Assembly: GCF_000716595.1 (NCBI RefSeq)
Contig: NZ_JNXC01000003.1
Span: forward strand, 62,001-126,000
From: Saccharothrix sp. NRRL B-16314
Lineage (GTDB): Bacteria; Actinomycetota; Actinomycetes; Mycobacteriales; Pseudonocardiaceae
Direction: 5' to 3'
Length of the DNA: 64,000 nucleotides
The notes beneath the pieces were generated by a model. It saw nothing but the letters and a program-made list of their open reading frames with translations, searched no databases and was not told where the DNA came from. Of this stretch, positions 1 to 9,446 are shown one piece after another; position 1 is the stretch's first letter; the number at the start of each line of letters is the position of its first letter. The position numbers and the translations under genes are program-made.

Positions 1-705
1 GACCGCGAGTCCGCGGACGCCGTGCTCGACGAGATCAACGAGCGCGCCGTGGAAGAGGCGCTGCTGCTCCAGGAGGCGCACGGCGGCGAGGTGACCGTCG
101 TCGCGATGGGTCCCGACCGCGCGACCGACGCGATCCGCAAGGCGCTCTCCATGGGTGCGGACAAGGCGGTCCACGTCTCCGACGAAGCCCTCCACGGCTC
201 CGACGTGCTCAGCACCGCCAAGGTGCTCGCCAAGGCCATCGGCACGCTCGACGGCTTCGACCTCGTCATCGCGGGCAACGAGGCCACCGACGGTCGCGCG
301 GGCGCGATCCCGGCGATCCTCGCCGAGCTGCTGGGCGTGCCGCAGGTGACCCAGGTCCGCAAGGTGACCGTCGAGGGCTCCACCGTCAAGGCCGAGCGGG
401 AGACCGACGAGGGCGTGTCGCACCTCGAAGCGAGCCTGCCCGTCGTGGTCAGCGTGACCGAGAAGATCAACGAGCCCCGGTACCCGTCGTTCAAGGGCAT
501 CATGGCGGCGAAGAAGAAGAAGGTCACCACGCTCACCGTCGCCGACCTGGGCTTGGACGCCGGCGAAGTCGGTCTCGGCGCGGCCTGGTCGCAGGTGCTC
601 GAAGCGGCCCCGAAGCCGCCGCGCAGCGCCGGTCAGCGCGTCGAGGACTCGGGTGACGGCGGCTCGAAGATCGCCGCGTACCTGGTCGACCAGAAGCTCA
701 TCTGA
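1..705 (+). CDS. etfB: Electron transfer flavoprotein beta subunit (5' partial)
   Basis: The frame is open from base 1, so the first twenty or so codons lie outside the window. EtfB forms a heterodimer with EtfA that carries electrons from acyl-CoA and other dehydrogenases to the membrane quinone pool. It has the ETF alpha/beta-type nucleotide-binding fold. The near-invariant beta-subunit segment EPRYPSFKGIMAAKKKK lies at about residues 159-175 of the visible protein. It ends 14 nt before etfA, so the two are co-transcribed. In M. tuberculosis the pair is called fixA/fixB. Assignment is secure; only the start is missing. Confidence 0.96.
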   Translation, partial: DRESADAVLDEINERAVEEALLLQEAHGGEVTVVAMGPDRATDAIRKALSMGADKAVHVSDEALHGSDVLSTAKVLAKAIGTLDGFDLVIAGNEATDGRAGAIPAILAELLGVPQVTQVRKVTVEGSTVKAERETDEGVSHLEASLPVVVSVTEKINEPRYPSFKGIMAAKKKKVTTLTVADLGLDAGEVGLGAAWSQVLEAAPKPPRSAGQRVEDSGDGGSKIAAYLVDQKLI

Positions 706-719
706 AGGCGGGGAAACGA

Positions 720-1679
720 ATGTCTGAAGTCCTGGTCCTCGTCGACCACGTCGACGGCGAGGTCAAGAAGGTCACCTATGAGCTTCTATCCGCCGCGCGC
801 CGTCTCGGCGAGCCGGCCGCGGTGGTGGTCGGATCGCCCGGCACCGCGGGCAAGGTGAGGGAGTCGCTGGGCCGTTACGGCGCGGTGAAGGTGTACGCGG
901 TGGAGTCCGAGGACGCGGCCAACCACCTGGTCACGCCGAAGGTGGACGCGCTCGCCGCGGTCGCCGGCACCGCGTCGCCCGCGGCCGTGCTCGTCGCGGC
1001 GACGCTGGAGGGCAAGGAGGTCGCCGGCCGGCTGGCGGTGCGCCTCGGCTCCGGTCTGCTCTACGACGCCGTCGACCTCGACGGCGAGGGCGTTGCCACG
1101 CAGTCGGTCTTCGGTGGCGCGTACGTGGTGAAGTCCAAGGTCACCAACGGCGTACCGGTCATCGCACTGCGGCCCGGCGGCGTGGAGGCCACCGAAGCGC
1201 CGGCCGACGCGGTCGAGCAGGCCGTCGAGGCGCCCGCCGCCAACCCGGCGCTGGTCACCAGGGTGACCGGTCGCGAGCCGGTCGTCGGCGGCGACCGCCC
1301 GGAGCTGACCGAGGCGTCGGTCGTCGTGTCCGGCGGTCGTGGCGTGGGCAGCGCGGAGAGCTTCGAGGTCGTGGAGAAGCTGGCCGACAGCCTCGGCGCG
1401 GCCGTGGGCGCGTCCCGCGCCGCGGTGGACTCCGGCTACTACCCGCACCAGTTCCAGGTCGGCCAGACCGGCAAGACGGTCTCGCCGCAGCTGTACATCG
1501 CGCTGGGCATCTCCGGCGCGATCCAGCACCGGGCGGGCATGCAGACGTCCAAGACCATCGTCGCCGTCAACAAGGACCCGGAGGCGCCGATCTTCGAGAT
1601 CGCCGACTTCGGTGTCGTCGGCGACCTGTTCGCGGTCGCGCCCCAGCTCACCGACGAGGTCGGCAAGCGCAAGGGCTGA
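720..1679 (+). CDS. etfA: Electron transfer flavoprotein alpha subunit
   Basis: 319 residues, the usual EtfA length. The N-terminal third is the ETF domain. The C-terminal third is the FAD-binding domain with the conserved stretch [18 protein letters not shown] followed by IQH, which contacts the flavin. The ATG start is preceded by a GGGGAA-type ribosome site just downstream of etfB. It partners EtfB in electron transfer from dehydrogenases to an ETF:quinone oxidoreductase. The two-gene operon ends at the strong hairpin at 1708-1739. Confidence 0.97.
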   Translation: MSEVLVLVDHVDGEVKKVTYELLSAARRLGEPAAVVVGSPGTAGKVRESLGRYGAVKVYAVESEDAANHLVTPKVDALAAVAGTASPAAVLVAATLEGKEVAGRLAVRLGSGLLYDAVDLDGEGVATQSVFGGAYVVKSKVTNGVPVIALRPGGVEATEAPADAVEQAVEAPAANPALVTRVTGREPVVGGDRPELTEASVVVSGGRGVGSAESFEVVEKLADSLGAAVGASRAAVDSGYYPHQFQVGQTGKTVSPQLYIALGISGAIQHRAGMQTSKTIVAVNKDPEAPIFEIADFGVVGDLFAVAPQLTDEVGKRKG

Positions 1680-1707
1680 CCTGCTGGAACGTCCGATCGG
1701 ACCTCAT

Positions 1708-1739
1708 GGGGGCCGCGCCACTCCGGTGGTGCGGCCCCC
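1708..1739 (+). terminator. Terminator of etfBA
   Basis: GGGGGCCGC (1708-1716) pairs with GCGGCCCCC (1731-1739), and the pairing continues inward to a 14-bp stem with a 4-nt TCCG loop. It starts 29 nt after the etfA stop. There is no T tract, as is common for high-GC actinobacterial terminators. Confidence 0.8.
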
Positions 1740-1837
1740 GTGCCGTCCACGGGCTCACCGGCGCTTAACCGACCTGCCACTGAGGCGTCATCGGAACAAC
1801 CTGCTCCCGGTCGCCAACCGGTAGGTAGACCAGACCC

Positions 1838-2608
1838 ATGACGCAGCCGCAACTGCTTGTCAGCACCGGTGACGCCGCTTCCGACGCACCGCGCTACTCC
1901 CTGTTGGTCGCGCGCGACAGCGACGAGGTCGTCGCCGCGCAGCGGCTGCGGCACCAGGTGTTCGCCACCGAGATGGGCGCCGTGCTGCAGACCTCCGTGC
2001 CGGGGCACGACGTCGACTACTTCGACCGGTTCTGCGACCACCTGGTGGTGCGCGACGACCGGACCGGCGACATCGTCGGCACGTACCGGATGCTGCCGCC
2101 GGAGCGCGCCGCGGAGGCCGGGCGGCTGTACTCGGACGGCGAGTTCGACCTGTCCGCGCTGGACCCCCTGCGGCCGTCCCTGGTGGAGACCGGGCGGTCG
2201 TGCGTGCACCCGGACCACCGCAACGGCGCCGTGGTGTCGCTGGTGTGGGCCGGCATCGCCCGCTACATGCTCCTGTCCGGGCACTCGTGGCTGATCGGCT
2301 GCGCGTCGGTGCCCCTGCACGACGGCGGGTCGTTCGCGGCGGGCGTGTGGGACGTCGTGGCGGCCAAGCACCACGCGCCCGACGAGTACCGCGTGACGCC
2401 GTTGCAGCCCTGGGACGTCGACTCGGTCGCGCGTCCGGACAAGACGGTGCTGCCCCCGCTGCTCAAGGGGTACCTGCGGCTGGGCGCGTGGGTGTGCGGG
2501 CGGCCCGCGCTGGACGCCGACTTCGGCGTGGCGGACCTGCCGGTGCTGCTGGGCATGGACCGGGTGGACCAGCGCTACCTGAAGTTCTTCCTCGGGGAGA
2601 CGTCGTGA
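1838..2608 (+). CDS. GNAT-fold N-acyltransferase, OlsB-like (lyso-ornithine lipid type)
   Basis: 256 residues. It resembles the GNAT-type acyl-ACP:amino acid N-acyltransferases (OlsB, old name hemolysin-like). Typical segments are the early [12 protein letters not shown] motif, [15 protein letters not shown], and [14 protein letters not shown] in the acyl-CoA/ACP-binding region. OlsB N-acylates ornithine with a 3-hydroxy fatty acid. The stop overlaps the GTG start of a lysophospholipid-type acyltransferase (GTGA), which is the classic OlsB-OlsA pairing. The ornithine-lipid role is inferred from family and pairing; other amino acceptors are possible. The M. tuberculosis counterpart would be Rv3027c (from memory). 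Confidence 0.8.
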   Translation: MTQPQLLVSTGDAASDAPRYSLLVARDSDEVVAAQRLRHQVFATEMGAVLQTSVPGHDVDYFDRFCDHLVVRDDRTGDIVGTYRMLPPERAAEAGRLYSDGEFDLSALDPLRPSLVETGRSCVHPDHRNGAVVSLVWAGIARYMLLSGHSWLIGCASVPLHDGGSFAAGVWDVVAAKHHAPDEYRVTPLQPWDVDSVARPDKTVLPPLLKGYLRLGAWVCGRPALDADFGVADLPVLLGMDRVDQRYLKFFLGETS

Positions 2609-3498
2609 GCGCGAAGCACCCGTGGATGCCCTTGTCGCCGTGCGGTGACGGGTGCGTGGACCACTCGACGGCGTCGGTCGGGCCGGTCCGCGCGGTGTGG
2701 CGGGCGGTGGCGGCGGCGACCGTGATGCTGTGCGGCGCGCTCGTGGTCCTGGCCGTGCTGTGCGTTCGCGGGCAAGCCCGGACGGTGTTGCTGCGGCGGT
2801 GGTTCCGGGCGCTGCTGGGCGCGTTCGGCGTGCGGCTGCGGGTGGTCGGGCCGGTGTTCCAGGACAACCCGGGACGCGGCGTGCTGGTCGTGTCGAACCA
2901 CGTGTCCTGGCTGGACGAGCTGGCGATCGACGCGGTGCAGCCGATCCGGCTGGTGGCCAAGCGGGACATCCGGGACTGGCCCGTCCTCGGCCGGCTGATC
3001 ACCGCCGCGCGCACGGTGTACCTGGACCGGGAACGGCTGTCGCTGCTGCCGGGGACGGTGGCCGAGCTGGCCGCGGCGCTGCGCGACGGCGCGGCGGTCG
3101 GCATCCACGCCGAGGGGACGACGTGGTGCGGCACGGCCTCAGGCCGCTACCGGCCCGCGCTGTTCCAGGCGGCTCTGGACGCCGGCGTGCCCGTGCGGCC
3201 CGTGGTGCTGCGGTACCTCCAGGACTCGACCCCGTCGACGCGACCGGCGTTCATCGGGTCCGACACGCTGGTCGACTCGATGCGCCGGGTGCTGAGCGCG
3301 CGCGGGCTCGTGGTGGAGGTGCACGTGCTGGACGAGGTCGCGCCGGGGCGCGCGTCGACGCGCCGTGAGCTGGCGGCGCTCGTCCAGCAGGAGTCGGAAC
3401 GGGTGGCGTACGGGTCGGTCGAGGTGCCCTCGCCGCGCCCGCACGCCACCCGGGTCGTCCTGACGGACGTTCAGCAGGCCTTGACGGCCACGGAGTGA
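2605..3498 (+). CDS. 1-acyl-glycerol-3-phosphate acyltransferase family, OlsA-like
   Basis: 297 residues from the GTG at 2605, which overlaps the previous stop by 4 nt and implies coupled translation. A membrane segment lies at about residues 35-55. The PlsC acyltransferase motif I (H-x4-D) is at H99 and D104, and the substrate-binding EGT motif is at about residues 170-172. With the upstream OlsB-like enzyme it would add the second, ester-linked acyl chain to make an ornithine lipid; alternatively it is a general lysophosphatidic acid acyltransferase. The 3' end overlaps the convergent gene at 3471 by 28 nt. Confidence 0.85.
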   Translation: MSAKHPWMPLSPCGDGCVDHSTASVGPVRAVWRAVAAATVMLCGALVVLAVLCVRGQARTVLLRRWFRALLGAFGVRLRVVGPVFQDNPGRGVLVVSNHVSWLDELAIDAVQPIRLVAKRDIRDWPVLGRLITAARTVYLDRERLSLLPGTVAELAAALRDGAAVGIHAEGTTWCGTASGRYRPALFQAALDAGVPVRPVVLRYLQDSTPSTRPAFIGSDTLVDSMRRVLSARGLVVEVHVLDEVAPGRASTRRELAALVQQESERVAYGSVEVPSPRPHATRVVLTDVQQALTATE

Positions 3499-3803
3499 AC
3501 CCGGCCGTCGATGTTGTAGATGGTCACGGTGTCCCAGCCGCCGTTCGCGGTCACGGAGTACTTGTAGCCGGACTGGACGCGCTGGCTGCGCTTGGCACCG
3601 GCCGCGACGTTGGACTGCTGCACGACGACGGTGCCCGACTTGGTCCCGCTGGCGTAGATGATCGAGTAGAGCTTCGGCCCGCTGCAGTTGTTGGTCCAGT
3701 TGATGTAGCCGTAGCTCGCGGCGGAAGCCGGACCCGCCGTGACGGCGAGGCCGCCGACGGCGAGGAGTGCTGAGGCGAAGACGGTGAGGGCGCGTCGGCG
3801 CAC
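3471..3803 (-). CDS. Small secreted protein, unknown function
   Basis: The GTG start at 3803 follows an AAGGAG ribosome site. The product is 110 residues with an Arg-rich n-region, a hydrophobic core and a PASA-A signal peptidase site near residue 28. That leaves a mature protein of about 80 residues. The mature part holds two cysteines (in NNCSG and the C-terminal KAC) that could form one disulfide, plus many Tyr, Trp and Asn residues suggesting a small beta-rich fold. I do not recognise a family. It is convergent with the OlsA-like gene and divergent from the MFS pump. Confidence 0.75.
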   Translation of the reverse strand: MRRRALTVFASALLAVGGLAVTAGPASAASYGYINWTNNCSGPKLYSIIYASGTKSGTVVVQQSNVAAGAKRSQRVQSGYKYSVTANGGWDTVTIYNIDGRVHSVAVKAC

Positions 3804-3926
3804 GGGTATCTCCTTCGGGCACGAATGGATCACCCGCAGTCAACACCGTGCCGGCCGCCGCCACGTCGGTCGTTCGCACCACACGGTCCGCGCTGGTGGG
3901 GCGTGCTCCGGACTGCGTCATATTGC

Positions 3927-3957
3927 CTTGACCTCCACCCCGGTAGAGGTTGAACCA
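3927..3957 (+). promoter_or_regulatory. MerR-type promoter/operator for the MFS gene
   Basis: TTGACC (3927-3932) and AACCAT (3952-3957) are separated by 19 bp, the long spacer typical of MerR-activated promoters. The spacer holds an imperfect inverted repeat, ACCTCCAC (3930-3937) against GTAGAGGT (3942-3949). The GTG start at 3965 lies 7 nt after the -10, so the transcript may be leaderless. No MerR gene is present in the window. Confidence 0.5.
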
Positions 3958-3964
3958 TTGACCC

Positions 3965-5335
3965 GTGACGACGACAGCGGGCACGACCGGTAAGAGCAAC
4001 CTCTGGACGCCCGAACGGCGGGGCCCGACCATCGGGATCATCCTGCTCGTCACGCTGCTCGCGTTCGAGAACATGGGTGTCAGCACGGCCATGCCGCGGA
4101 TGGTCGCGGACCTCGACGGCAACGAGATGTACGCGTGGCCGTTCCTGGCCTTCCTGGCCGCCAGCGTGGTGGCCACCGTGCTGTCCGGGCGGCTGAGCGA
4201 CCTGCGCGGGCCGAGACCGTCGCTGCTCATCGGGCCCGCGCTGTTCCTGGTCGGCCTGGTCGTCGCCGGGCTCGCGCAGGACATGACGCAGCTGCTCCTC
4301 GGCCGGGTGCTCCAGGGCATCGGCGGCGGGGCGCAGGTGGTGGCGGTCTACGTGCTGATCGGGCTCGTCTACCCGGAGCGGGACCGGCCGACGGTGTTCG
4401 GCCTGCTCGCGTCCGCCTGGGTGGTGCCGTCGCTGGTCGGTCCCGCGGTGTCCGGGTGGCTGACCGAGGTGGTGAGCTGGCGCTGGGTGTTCCTGGGGCT
4501 CGCCCCGTTCGTGCTGGTCGGCGTGCTGCTGCTGGTCCCCGTGCTGCGGAACCTGCCGCCGCACACCCCCGACCGGAACACCCGGCGGGGGCTGCCGCTG
4601 GCCGCGCTCGGCGCCGGGTTCGGCGTGGCGGCCCTGAGCTGGGCGGCCCAGCACCCGCGCGGCGTCAACCTCGTCATCGGGGCGGCCGGGCTGGTCGCGC
4701 TGGTGCCCGCGCTGCGCGTGCTGCTGCCCGCGGGCACGCTCACCGCGCGCCGGGGCCTGCCGGTGACGATCCTGGCCCGGGGGCTGCTGGCCGGCTCGTT
4801 CTTCGCCGCCGAGGCGTTCATCCCGCTGACCCTGACCGCCGTGCACGGCTACTCGGCCATCGCCGCCGGCATCCCGTTGACGCTGAGCGCGCTCGGCTGG
4901 TCCAGCGCCGCCTGGTGGCAGTCCCGCCGACCGGACATCCCGCGCGAGAAGCTGGTGCGGTGGGGGTTCGTGCTCAACGCCGTCGGCATCTCCGGCGTGA
5001 CGCTCATCGCACCTTCGTGGGGGCCGGCCTGGGCCACGCCGGTCCTCTGGGCGGTCGCCGGCACCGGGATGGGGATGGCCATGTCCAGCCTGAGCGTGCT
5101 CACGCTGGGCGCGTCGTCCGAGGTCGACCGGGGGTTCAACTCCGCGGCCCTCCAGATCAGCGACATGCTGGGCGCCGCTCTGCTGGTCGGACTCGGCGGT
5201 GTGCTGATCACCACCATCGCCTCGGCCGCCGCGCCCACGGCCGCCGTGATGCCGTTCGACCTGTTGATGGTGGGCGTCTCCGTGCTCGGTGCGGTGCTCG
5301 CGGGAAGGCTGGGCCGGGCTACCCTGGAAAACTGA
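3965..5335 (+). CDS. MFS drug efflux transporter
   Basis: 456 residues with about twelve hydrophobic segments, typical of major facilitator multidrug exporters of the DHA type. The loop between helices 2 and 3 has [10 protein letters not shown] (motif A). [13 protein letters not shown] is motif B, and [17 protein letters not shown] is the antiporter motif C region. It probably exports a drug or metabolite by proton antiport; the substrate is unknown. The GTG start lies under a MerR-like promoter. The stop shares one base with the start of the cysteine desulfurase (TGATG), so the two are translated together although functionally unrelated. Confidence 0.88.
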   Translation: MTTTAGTTGKSNLWTPERRGPTIGIILLVTLLAFENMGVSTAMPRMVADLDGNEMYAWPFLAFLAASVVATVLSGRLSDLRGPRPSLLIGPALFLVGLVVAGLAQDMTQLLLGRVLQGIGGGAQVVAVYVLIGLVYPERDRPTVFGLLASAWVVPSLVGPAVSGWLTEVVSWRWVFLGLAPFVLVGVLLLVPVLRNLPPHTPDRNTRRGLPLAALGAGFGVAALSWAAQHPRGVNLVIGAAGLVALVPALRVLLPAGTLTARRGLPVTILARGLLAGSFFAAEAFIPLTLTAVHGYSAIAAGIPLTLSALGWSSAAWWQSRRPDIPREKLVRWGFVLNAVGISGVTLIAPSWGPAWATPVLWAVAGTGMGMAMSSLSVLTLGASSEVDRGFNSAALQISDMLGAALLVGLGGVLITTIASAAAPTAAVMPFDLLMVGVSVLGAVLAGRLGRATLEN

Positions 5336-6651
5336 TGGCCTACTTCGACCACGCCGCCACGACCCCCATGCTCCCCGAGGCGATCGAGGCGATGACCCGG
5401 GCGTTGTCCACCACGGGCAACGCCTCCTCGTTGCACACCTCGGGGCGTCGGGCTCGGCGGGCGGTCGAGGAGGCCCGGGAGGACATCGCGGACGCCCTCG
5501 GCGCGCGACCCTCCGAGGTGATCTTCACCAGCGGCGGCACGGAGAGCGACAACCTCGCGGTCAAGGGCATCTACTGGTCGCGGCGCACATCCCGGCGGCG
5601 TCGGGTGGTCGCGTCGTCCGTGGAGCACCACGCCGTGCTGGACGCCGTGCAGTGGCTGGCCGAGCACGAGGGCGCCGAGGTCACGTGGCTGGAGCCGGAC
5701 GGCTTCGGCCGGATCAGGCCCGAGGCGCTGGCCGACGCGCTGGACGACGACGTCGCCGTGGTCACCGCGATGTGGGCGAACAACGAGGTCGGCACGGTCA
5801 ACCCGGTGCGCGAGCTGGCCGCGTTGGCCGCCGCGCACGCGGTGCCGTTCCACACCGACGCGGTGCAGGCGATCGGCGCGCTGCCGGTCCACTTCACCGA
5901 GTCGGGCGCGTCGGCGTTGACGCTCACCGGGCACAAGGTCGGCGGACCGTACGGGGTCGGCGTGCTGCTGCTCGGGCGCGACGTGGCGACGACGCCGTTG
6001 CAGCACGGCGGCGGGCAGGAGCGGGACGTGCGGTCCGGCACGCTGGACGTGCCGTCGATCGTCGGCCTGGCGGCGGCGGTGCGGCACGCGGTGGAGCACC
6101 AGCTGTCGGCGGCGGCTTCGGTGGCCGCGCTGCGGGACGACCTGGTGGAGTCCGTGCGGCGGGTCGTGCCGGACGTCGTGGTGAACGGCGACCCGGTGGA
6201 CCGGCTGCCGGGCAACGCGCACCTGACGTTCCCCGGCTGCGAGGGCGACAGCCTGCTGATGCTGTTGGACGCCAAGGGCGTCGAGTGCTCGACCGGTTCG
6301 GCGTGCACGGCGGGGGTGGCGCAGCCCAGCCACGTGCTGCTGGCGATGGGCGTCGACCCGGTGTCGGCGCGCGGGTCGCTGCGGTTCACGCTCGGCCACA
6401 CGTCCACGGCGGCCGAGGTGCGGAAGCTGGCCGAGGTGATCGGGCCGGTGGTGGAGCGCGCTCGCACGGCGGGCATCGCGGGGCTGAAGAGGCTTTCCCT
6501 CGGCAAAGCCGACAACCGGACGACTACCGGCGAAGCCGACAGCCGGACGACGGCGGGCAACGCCGACAACCAGACGACAGCCGGTCGGACCGGCGACCAG
6601 ACGACTGCCGCCGCGAGCCGGGTCGGCGGTCGGACGACAGCGGGGGTGTGA
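5335..6651 (+). CDS. Cysteine desulfurase (NifS/IscS class) with repeat tail
   Basis: 438 residues. This PLP enzyme converts cysteine to alanine and passes on sulfur as a persulfide. The PLP lysine is K201 in [11 protein letters not shown], and the catalytic cysteine is C324 in STGSACTAG. It begins [10 protein letters not shown], typical of this actinobacterial group. It lies 5 nt upstream of mnmA, so it is the likely sulfur donor for tRNA 2-thiouridine. The fold ends near residue 391. The last 47 residues are a Thr/Ala/Asp-rich tail of nonapeptide repeats not expected for the family. The M. tuberculosis counterpart is Rv3025c (from memory). Confidence 0.93.
   Translation: MAYFDHAATTPMLPEAIEAMTRALSTTGNASSLHTSGRRARRAVEEAREDIADALGARPSEVIFTSGGTESDNLAVKGIYWSRRTSRRRRVVASSVEHHAVLDAVQWLAEHEGAEVTWLEPDGFGRIRPEALADALDDDVAVVTAMWANNEVGTVNPVRELAALAAAHAVPFHTDAVQAIGALPVHFTESGASALTLTGHKVGGPYGVGVLLLGRDVATTPLQHGGGQERDVRSGTLDVPSIVGLAAAVRHAVEHQLSAAASVAALRDDLVESVRRVVPDVVVNGDPVDRLPGNAHLTFPGCEGDSLLMLLDAKGVECSTGSACTAGVAQPSHVLLAMGVDPVSARGSLRFTLGHTSTAAEVRKLAEVIGPVVERARTAGIAGLKRLSLGKADNRTTTGEADSRTTAGNADNQTTAGRTGDQTTAAASRVGGRTTAGV
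6508..6648 (+). repeat. 27-bp in-frame tandem repeat (nonapeptide tail)
   Basis: Four 27-bp units start at 6508, 6535, 6562 and 6589, followed by a divergent fifth. They encode [27 protein letters not shown] and TGDQTTAAA, then a unit ending GGRTTAGV. The repeats occupy the C-terminus of the cysteine desulfurase, right up to its stop. Confidence 0.9.
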
Positions 6652-6656
6652 CGGGT

Positions 6657-7742
6657 ATGCGGGTGCTGGCGGCGATGAGCGGCGGGGTGGATTCCGCCGT
6701 GGCCGCGGCGCGGGCGGTCGAGGCCGGGCACGACGTGACCGGCGTGCACCTCGCGTTGTCGGCCAAGCCCGGCACGCTGCGCACCGGCGCGCGTGGCTGC
6801 TGCACCATCGAGGACGCCCGGGACGCCCGGCGCGCGGCGGACGTGCTCGGCATCCCGTTCTACGTCTGGGACTTCGCGGAGCGGTTCACCGAGGAGGTCG
6901 TGGACGAGTTCGTCGCCGAGTACGCGGCCGGTCGCACCCCGAACCCGTGCCTGCGGTGCAACGAGAAGATCAAGTTCGAGGCGCTGCTGGACAAGGCGAT
7001 CGCACTCGGCTTCGACGCCGTCTGCACCGGGCACTACGCCCGACTGTCCACTGTGGACGGTGTGATCGAGCTGCGCCGCTCGGCCGACGACGGCAAGGAC
7101 CAGTCCTACGTGCTGGCCTCGCTGACCCGCGAGCAGCTGGCGCACGCGATGTTCCCCCTTGGCGATTCGACCAAGGCCCGAGTGCGGGTCGAGGCCGCCG
7201 AGCGCGGGCTCCAGGTCGCGGAGAAGCCCGACAGCCACGACATCTGCTTCATCCCGGACGGCGACACGCAGGGCTTCCTGACCCGCAAGCTCGGCGAGCA
7301 GCCCGGCGTCCTGGTGGACGACGAGACCGGCGCGGTCCTCGGGCGGCACGTGGGCGTGCACGAGTTCACCGTCGGTCAGCGCAAGGGCCTGGGCATCGAC
7401 GCGCCCGCGCCGGACGGCCGGCCGCGGTACGTGCTGTCGCTGGAGCCCGTGAGCGGCACGGTGCGGGTCGGCGCGGCCGAGAAGCTCCAGGTGTCCGAGA
7501 TCGTGGCACGGCGACCGGTGACGAGGGTCGAGTTCGACGGCCCGGTGGAGTGCGTGGCCCAGGTGCGCGCGCACGGTGGCCTCGCGCCCGCAGTTGCCGA
7601 AGTCGTCGACGGCGAGCTGCTGGTCCGCCTCCGCGAGCCGTTGAGCGGTGTCGCGCCTGGTCAGGCGGTCGCGGTGTACCGGGAGGACCCGTCCGCGGGT
7701 GACCTCGTGCTGGCCAGCGCGACGATCAGCACCACCCGCTGA
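6657..7742 (+). CDS. mnmA: tRNA-specific 2-thiouridylase
   Basis: 361 residues. MnmA adenylates and thiolates U34 of Lys, Glu and Gln tRNAs. The PP-loop motif MSGGVDSAV is at residues 6-14. The catalytic cysteine pair lies in NPCLRC and [11 protein letters not shown]. The C-terminal half has the GQRKGLGI segment followed by beta-barrel domains. The ATG lies 5 nt after the desulfurase stop, so enzyme and sulfur supplier are made together. The divergent [14 protein letters not shown] segment is, as I recall, normal in actinobacterial MnmA. Confidence 0.96.
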   Translation: MRVLAAMSGGVDSAVAAARAVEAGHDVTGVHLALSAKPGTLRTGARGCCTIEDARDARRAADVLGIPFYVWDFAERFTEEVVDEFVAEYAAGRTPNPCLRCNEKIKFEALLDKAIALGFDAVCTGHYARLSTVDGVIELRRSADDGKDQSYVLASLTREQLAHAMFPLGDSTKARVRVEAAERGLQVAEKPDSHDICFIPDGDTQGFLTRKLGEQPGVLVDDETGAVLGRHVGVHEFTVGQRKGLGIDAPAPDGRPRYVLSLEPVSGTVRVGAAEKLQVSEIVARRPVTRVEFDGPVECVAQVRAHGGLAPAVAEVVDGELLVRLREPLSGVAPGQAVAVYREDPSAGDLVLASATISTTR

Positions 7743-7788
7743 CGGTGGCCGTCGTTGTTTTGTCGGTGTCGCCTGAGACACTGCGTGT

Positions 7789-8181
7789 GTGCCGTATGAC
7801 AACGCACGACGCCGGAGGTCGCTGGTGGATGTAGGGACCCGGGTGAGGGTGGTCGCGAGCAAGCTCGACCACCCGTCCGCGCAACGTCTCGACCCGGAGC
7901 AGTTCGAACGGCTGCGCGCAGAGGTGCGCACGCTGCGCTGGGTGGTGCGTGAGCGCCTGCACCGGCCCGAGTGGGCGGGGCTGATCGCCGAGGTCGAGGT
8001 CCTGGTCGAGCGGGTCGAGCTGTTGGACCCGGCGGCGCAGCGGGAGGTCGAGGTGCCGCCGCAGGCGCGTGGCCCAGAGGAGCGCGTGGTCGATCGCGTG
8101 GTGGAGCCCTTCGGGGACCGGGTCCGGTGCCGCCCCGCGGCGGGCGGTGGCGTGGGGGAAGGTCAGACGAGCGCGTTGTAG
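7789..8181 (+). CDS. Hypothetical protein, charged and helical
   Basis: 130 residues from a GTG, Arg/Glu-rich, with a heptad-like region (about residues 35-90) that could form a coiled coil. There is no signal peptide, membrane segment or recognised domain. Third-position GC is high and consistent along the frame, which supports coding. The last 19 nt overlap the convergent membrane-protein gene. The C-terminal 40 residues are low complexity, so the true protein could effectively be shorter. Confidence 0.5.
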   Translation: MPYDNARRRRSLVDVGTRVRVVASKLDHPSAQRLDPEQFERLRAEVRTLRWVVRERLHRPEWAGLIAEVEVLVERVELLDPAAQREVEVPPQARGPEERVVDRVVEPFGDRVRCRPAAGGGVGEGQTSAL

Positions 8182-8834
8182 CCGGCCGCGGCGACGATGA
8201 GGGCGCAGTAGCCGGCCGACGCGAGTGCGACGGTCCGGCTGCGTCGCCGTTCGCTCCACGCGGTGGTGAGGGCCAGGGCCCAGGCGAGGGCCGGCAGCAG
8301 CAGGACGCCGTGCATGGCCACGCCGTGCGCGAGCTTCCACGAGCCGCCGCGCTCGGCGATCATCAGGCCGCCGAACGCCAGCGCCACCGCGAAGGTGGCC
8401 GTGCCGACCCGCACGGCCAGTCGCATGCTCGGCGCGAGGTGCCGTGCGGTGAACGCGGTGACGGTCAGCGCGACCACCGACACGACGATCATCACGCCAC
8501 CAGCGGTGAGCCCGCGGGTGACGACCTGGTCGAACGTCGTGGCCTCGTTGAAGTGCGACGGCACCCGCCGCCACGCCTGGAGCGTCGTCAGCGACACCTC
8601 CAGCACCGAGGCGGCGGTGAACAGCCGCACCCAGCCCGGACGCAGGCGCAGCCGTGCGCCGACCCACGCGTACGTGGCGAGCGTGAGGCCGAACGACAGG
8701 CCGAACGTCACCGCCTTGCGCCACGACACCGGCCCTTCCCACGGACCACCGTCCACCGCGAACACGACGAGGTGGACCAGACCGGACAGGAACAGCAGCG
8801 CGGCCACCCGGTAGGCGGAGCGAGTCGGCGTCAT
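8163..8834 (-). CDS. Polytopic membrane protein, unknown function
   Basis: 223 residues with about six or seven hydrophobic segments and short charged loops. An early WRKAVTFGLSFGLTLATYAW segment may carry a conserved polar pair. It looks like one of the uncharacterised actinobacterial integral membrane proteins with no enzymatic motif I can name. It is convergent with the hypothetical gene at 7789 and divergent from the gene at 8998. Confidence 0.75.
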   Translation of the reverse strand: MTPTRSAYRVAALLFLSGLVHLVVFAVDGGPWEGPVSWRKAVTFGLSFGLTLATYAWVGARLRLRPGWVRLFTAASVLEVSLTTLQAWRRVPSHFNEATTFDQVVTRGLTAGGVMIVVSVVALTVTAFTARHLAPSMRLAVRVGTATFAVALAFGGLMIAERGGSWKLAHGVAMHGVLLLPALAWALALTTAWSERRRSRTVALASAGYCALIVAAAGYNALV

Positions 8835-8997
8835 GCCACCAGGGTGGTCGGCGGGGTCGGGTCACCGCGTCGGGCGCAGAGCGGCATCACGACGTACGAC
8901 TCGGGACGTAAGTCCCGTCGGTGCGATGAGTTCCGGCGACTTGCGGGCTCTGTACCGGCAGGCGGCAGATGGCCCGCCGAGGTCTGGAGGCAAGCTG

Positions 8998-9303
8998 ATG
9001 GGCTCGATGGTCGTGATTCGCTATGAGACGCGCGCCGAGGTGGCGGACGAGAACGAGCGCCTGGTGCGGCAGGTGTTCGCCGAGTTGGACGAGGGGCGGC
9101 CGGACGGCCTGCGCTACGCGACGTTCCGGCTGGCGGACGGCGTGACGTTCGTGCACCTCGCGGTGACCGAGGGGGAGACGAGCCCGCTGGTGGAGCTGCC
9201 GGCGTTCAAGGAGTTCCAGGAGGCGATCGGCGAACGGCTGGTCGACGGGGTGGACCGGTCGGCCGCCACGCTGGTCGGCTCCTACCGGCTCCTCACCGCG
9301 TGA
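8998..9303 (+). CDS. Small dimeric alpha/beta-barrel-like protein
   Basis: 101 residues from an ATG with GGAGG 8 nt upstream. The pattern (strand MVVIRYE, helix DENERLVRQVFAEL, strand YATFRLADG, strand TFVHLAV, then FKEFQEAIGERL) fits a ferredoxin-like monooxygenase/ABM or stress-response A/B barrel fold. No catalytic residues can be assigned. It ends at a strong hairpin and appears monocistronic. Confidence 0.65.
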   Translation: MGSMVVIRYETRAEVADENERLVRQVFAELDEGRPDGLRYATFRLADGVTFVHLAVTEGETSPLVELPAFKEFQEAIGERLVDGVDRSAATLVGSYRLLTA

Positions 9304-9307
9304 GCGC

Positions 9308-9348
9308 GCCGCCCGCCCGCTCGGACCACCTCCGAGCGGGCGGGCGGC
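9308..9348 (+). terminator. Hairpin terminator
   Basis: A perfect 18-bp stem: 9308-9325 pairs with 9331-9348 around a CCACC loop, starting 5 nt after the stop of the 8998 gene. It is very GC-rich with no T tract. Confidence 0.8.
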
Positions 9349-9446
9349 TCCTGTCGGTGAGGCCCTGACCTGCGAAGAGATGAGTTTTCACGGCCCGGCG
9401 GATCTGCACGTGCGACCGTCCGCGCGGGCGGGTGAGAGGAGCGGGG

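Noticed and set aside
4135..5334. N-terminal extension fusing the desulfurase to an upstream 400-codon frame
   Set aside because: The upstream part is an out-of-frame reading of the MFS gene; the desulfurase starts at the ATG at 5335 overlapping the MFS stop.
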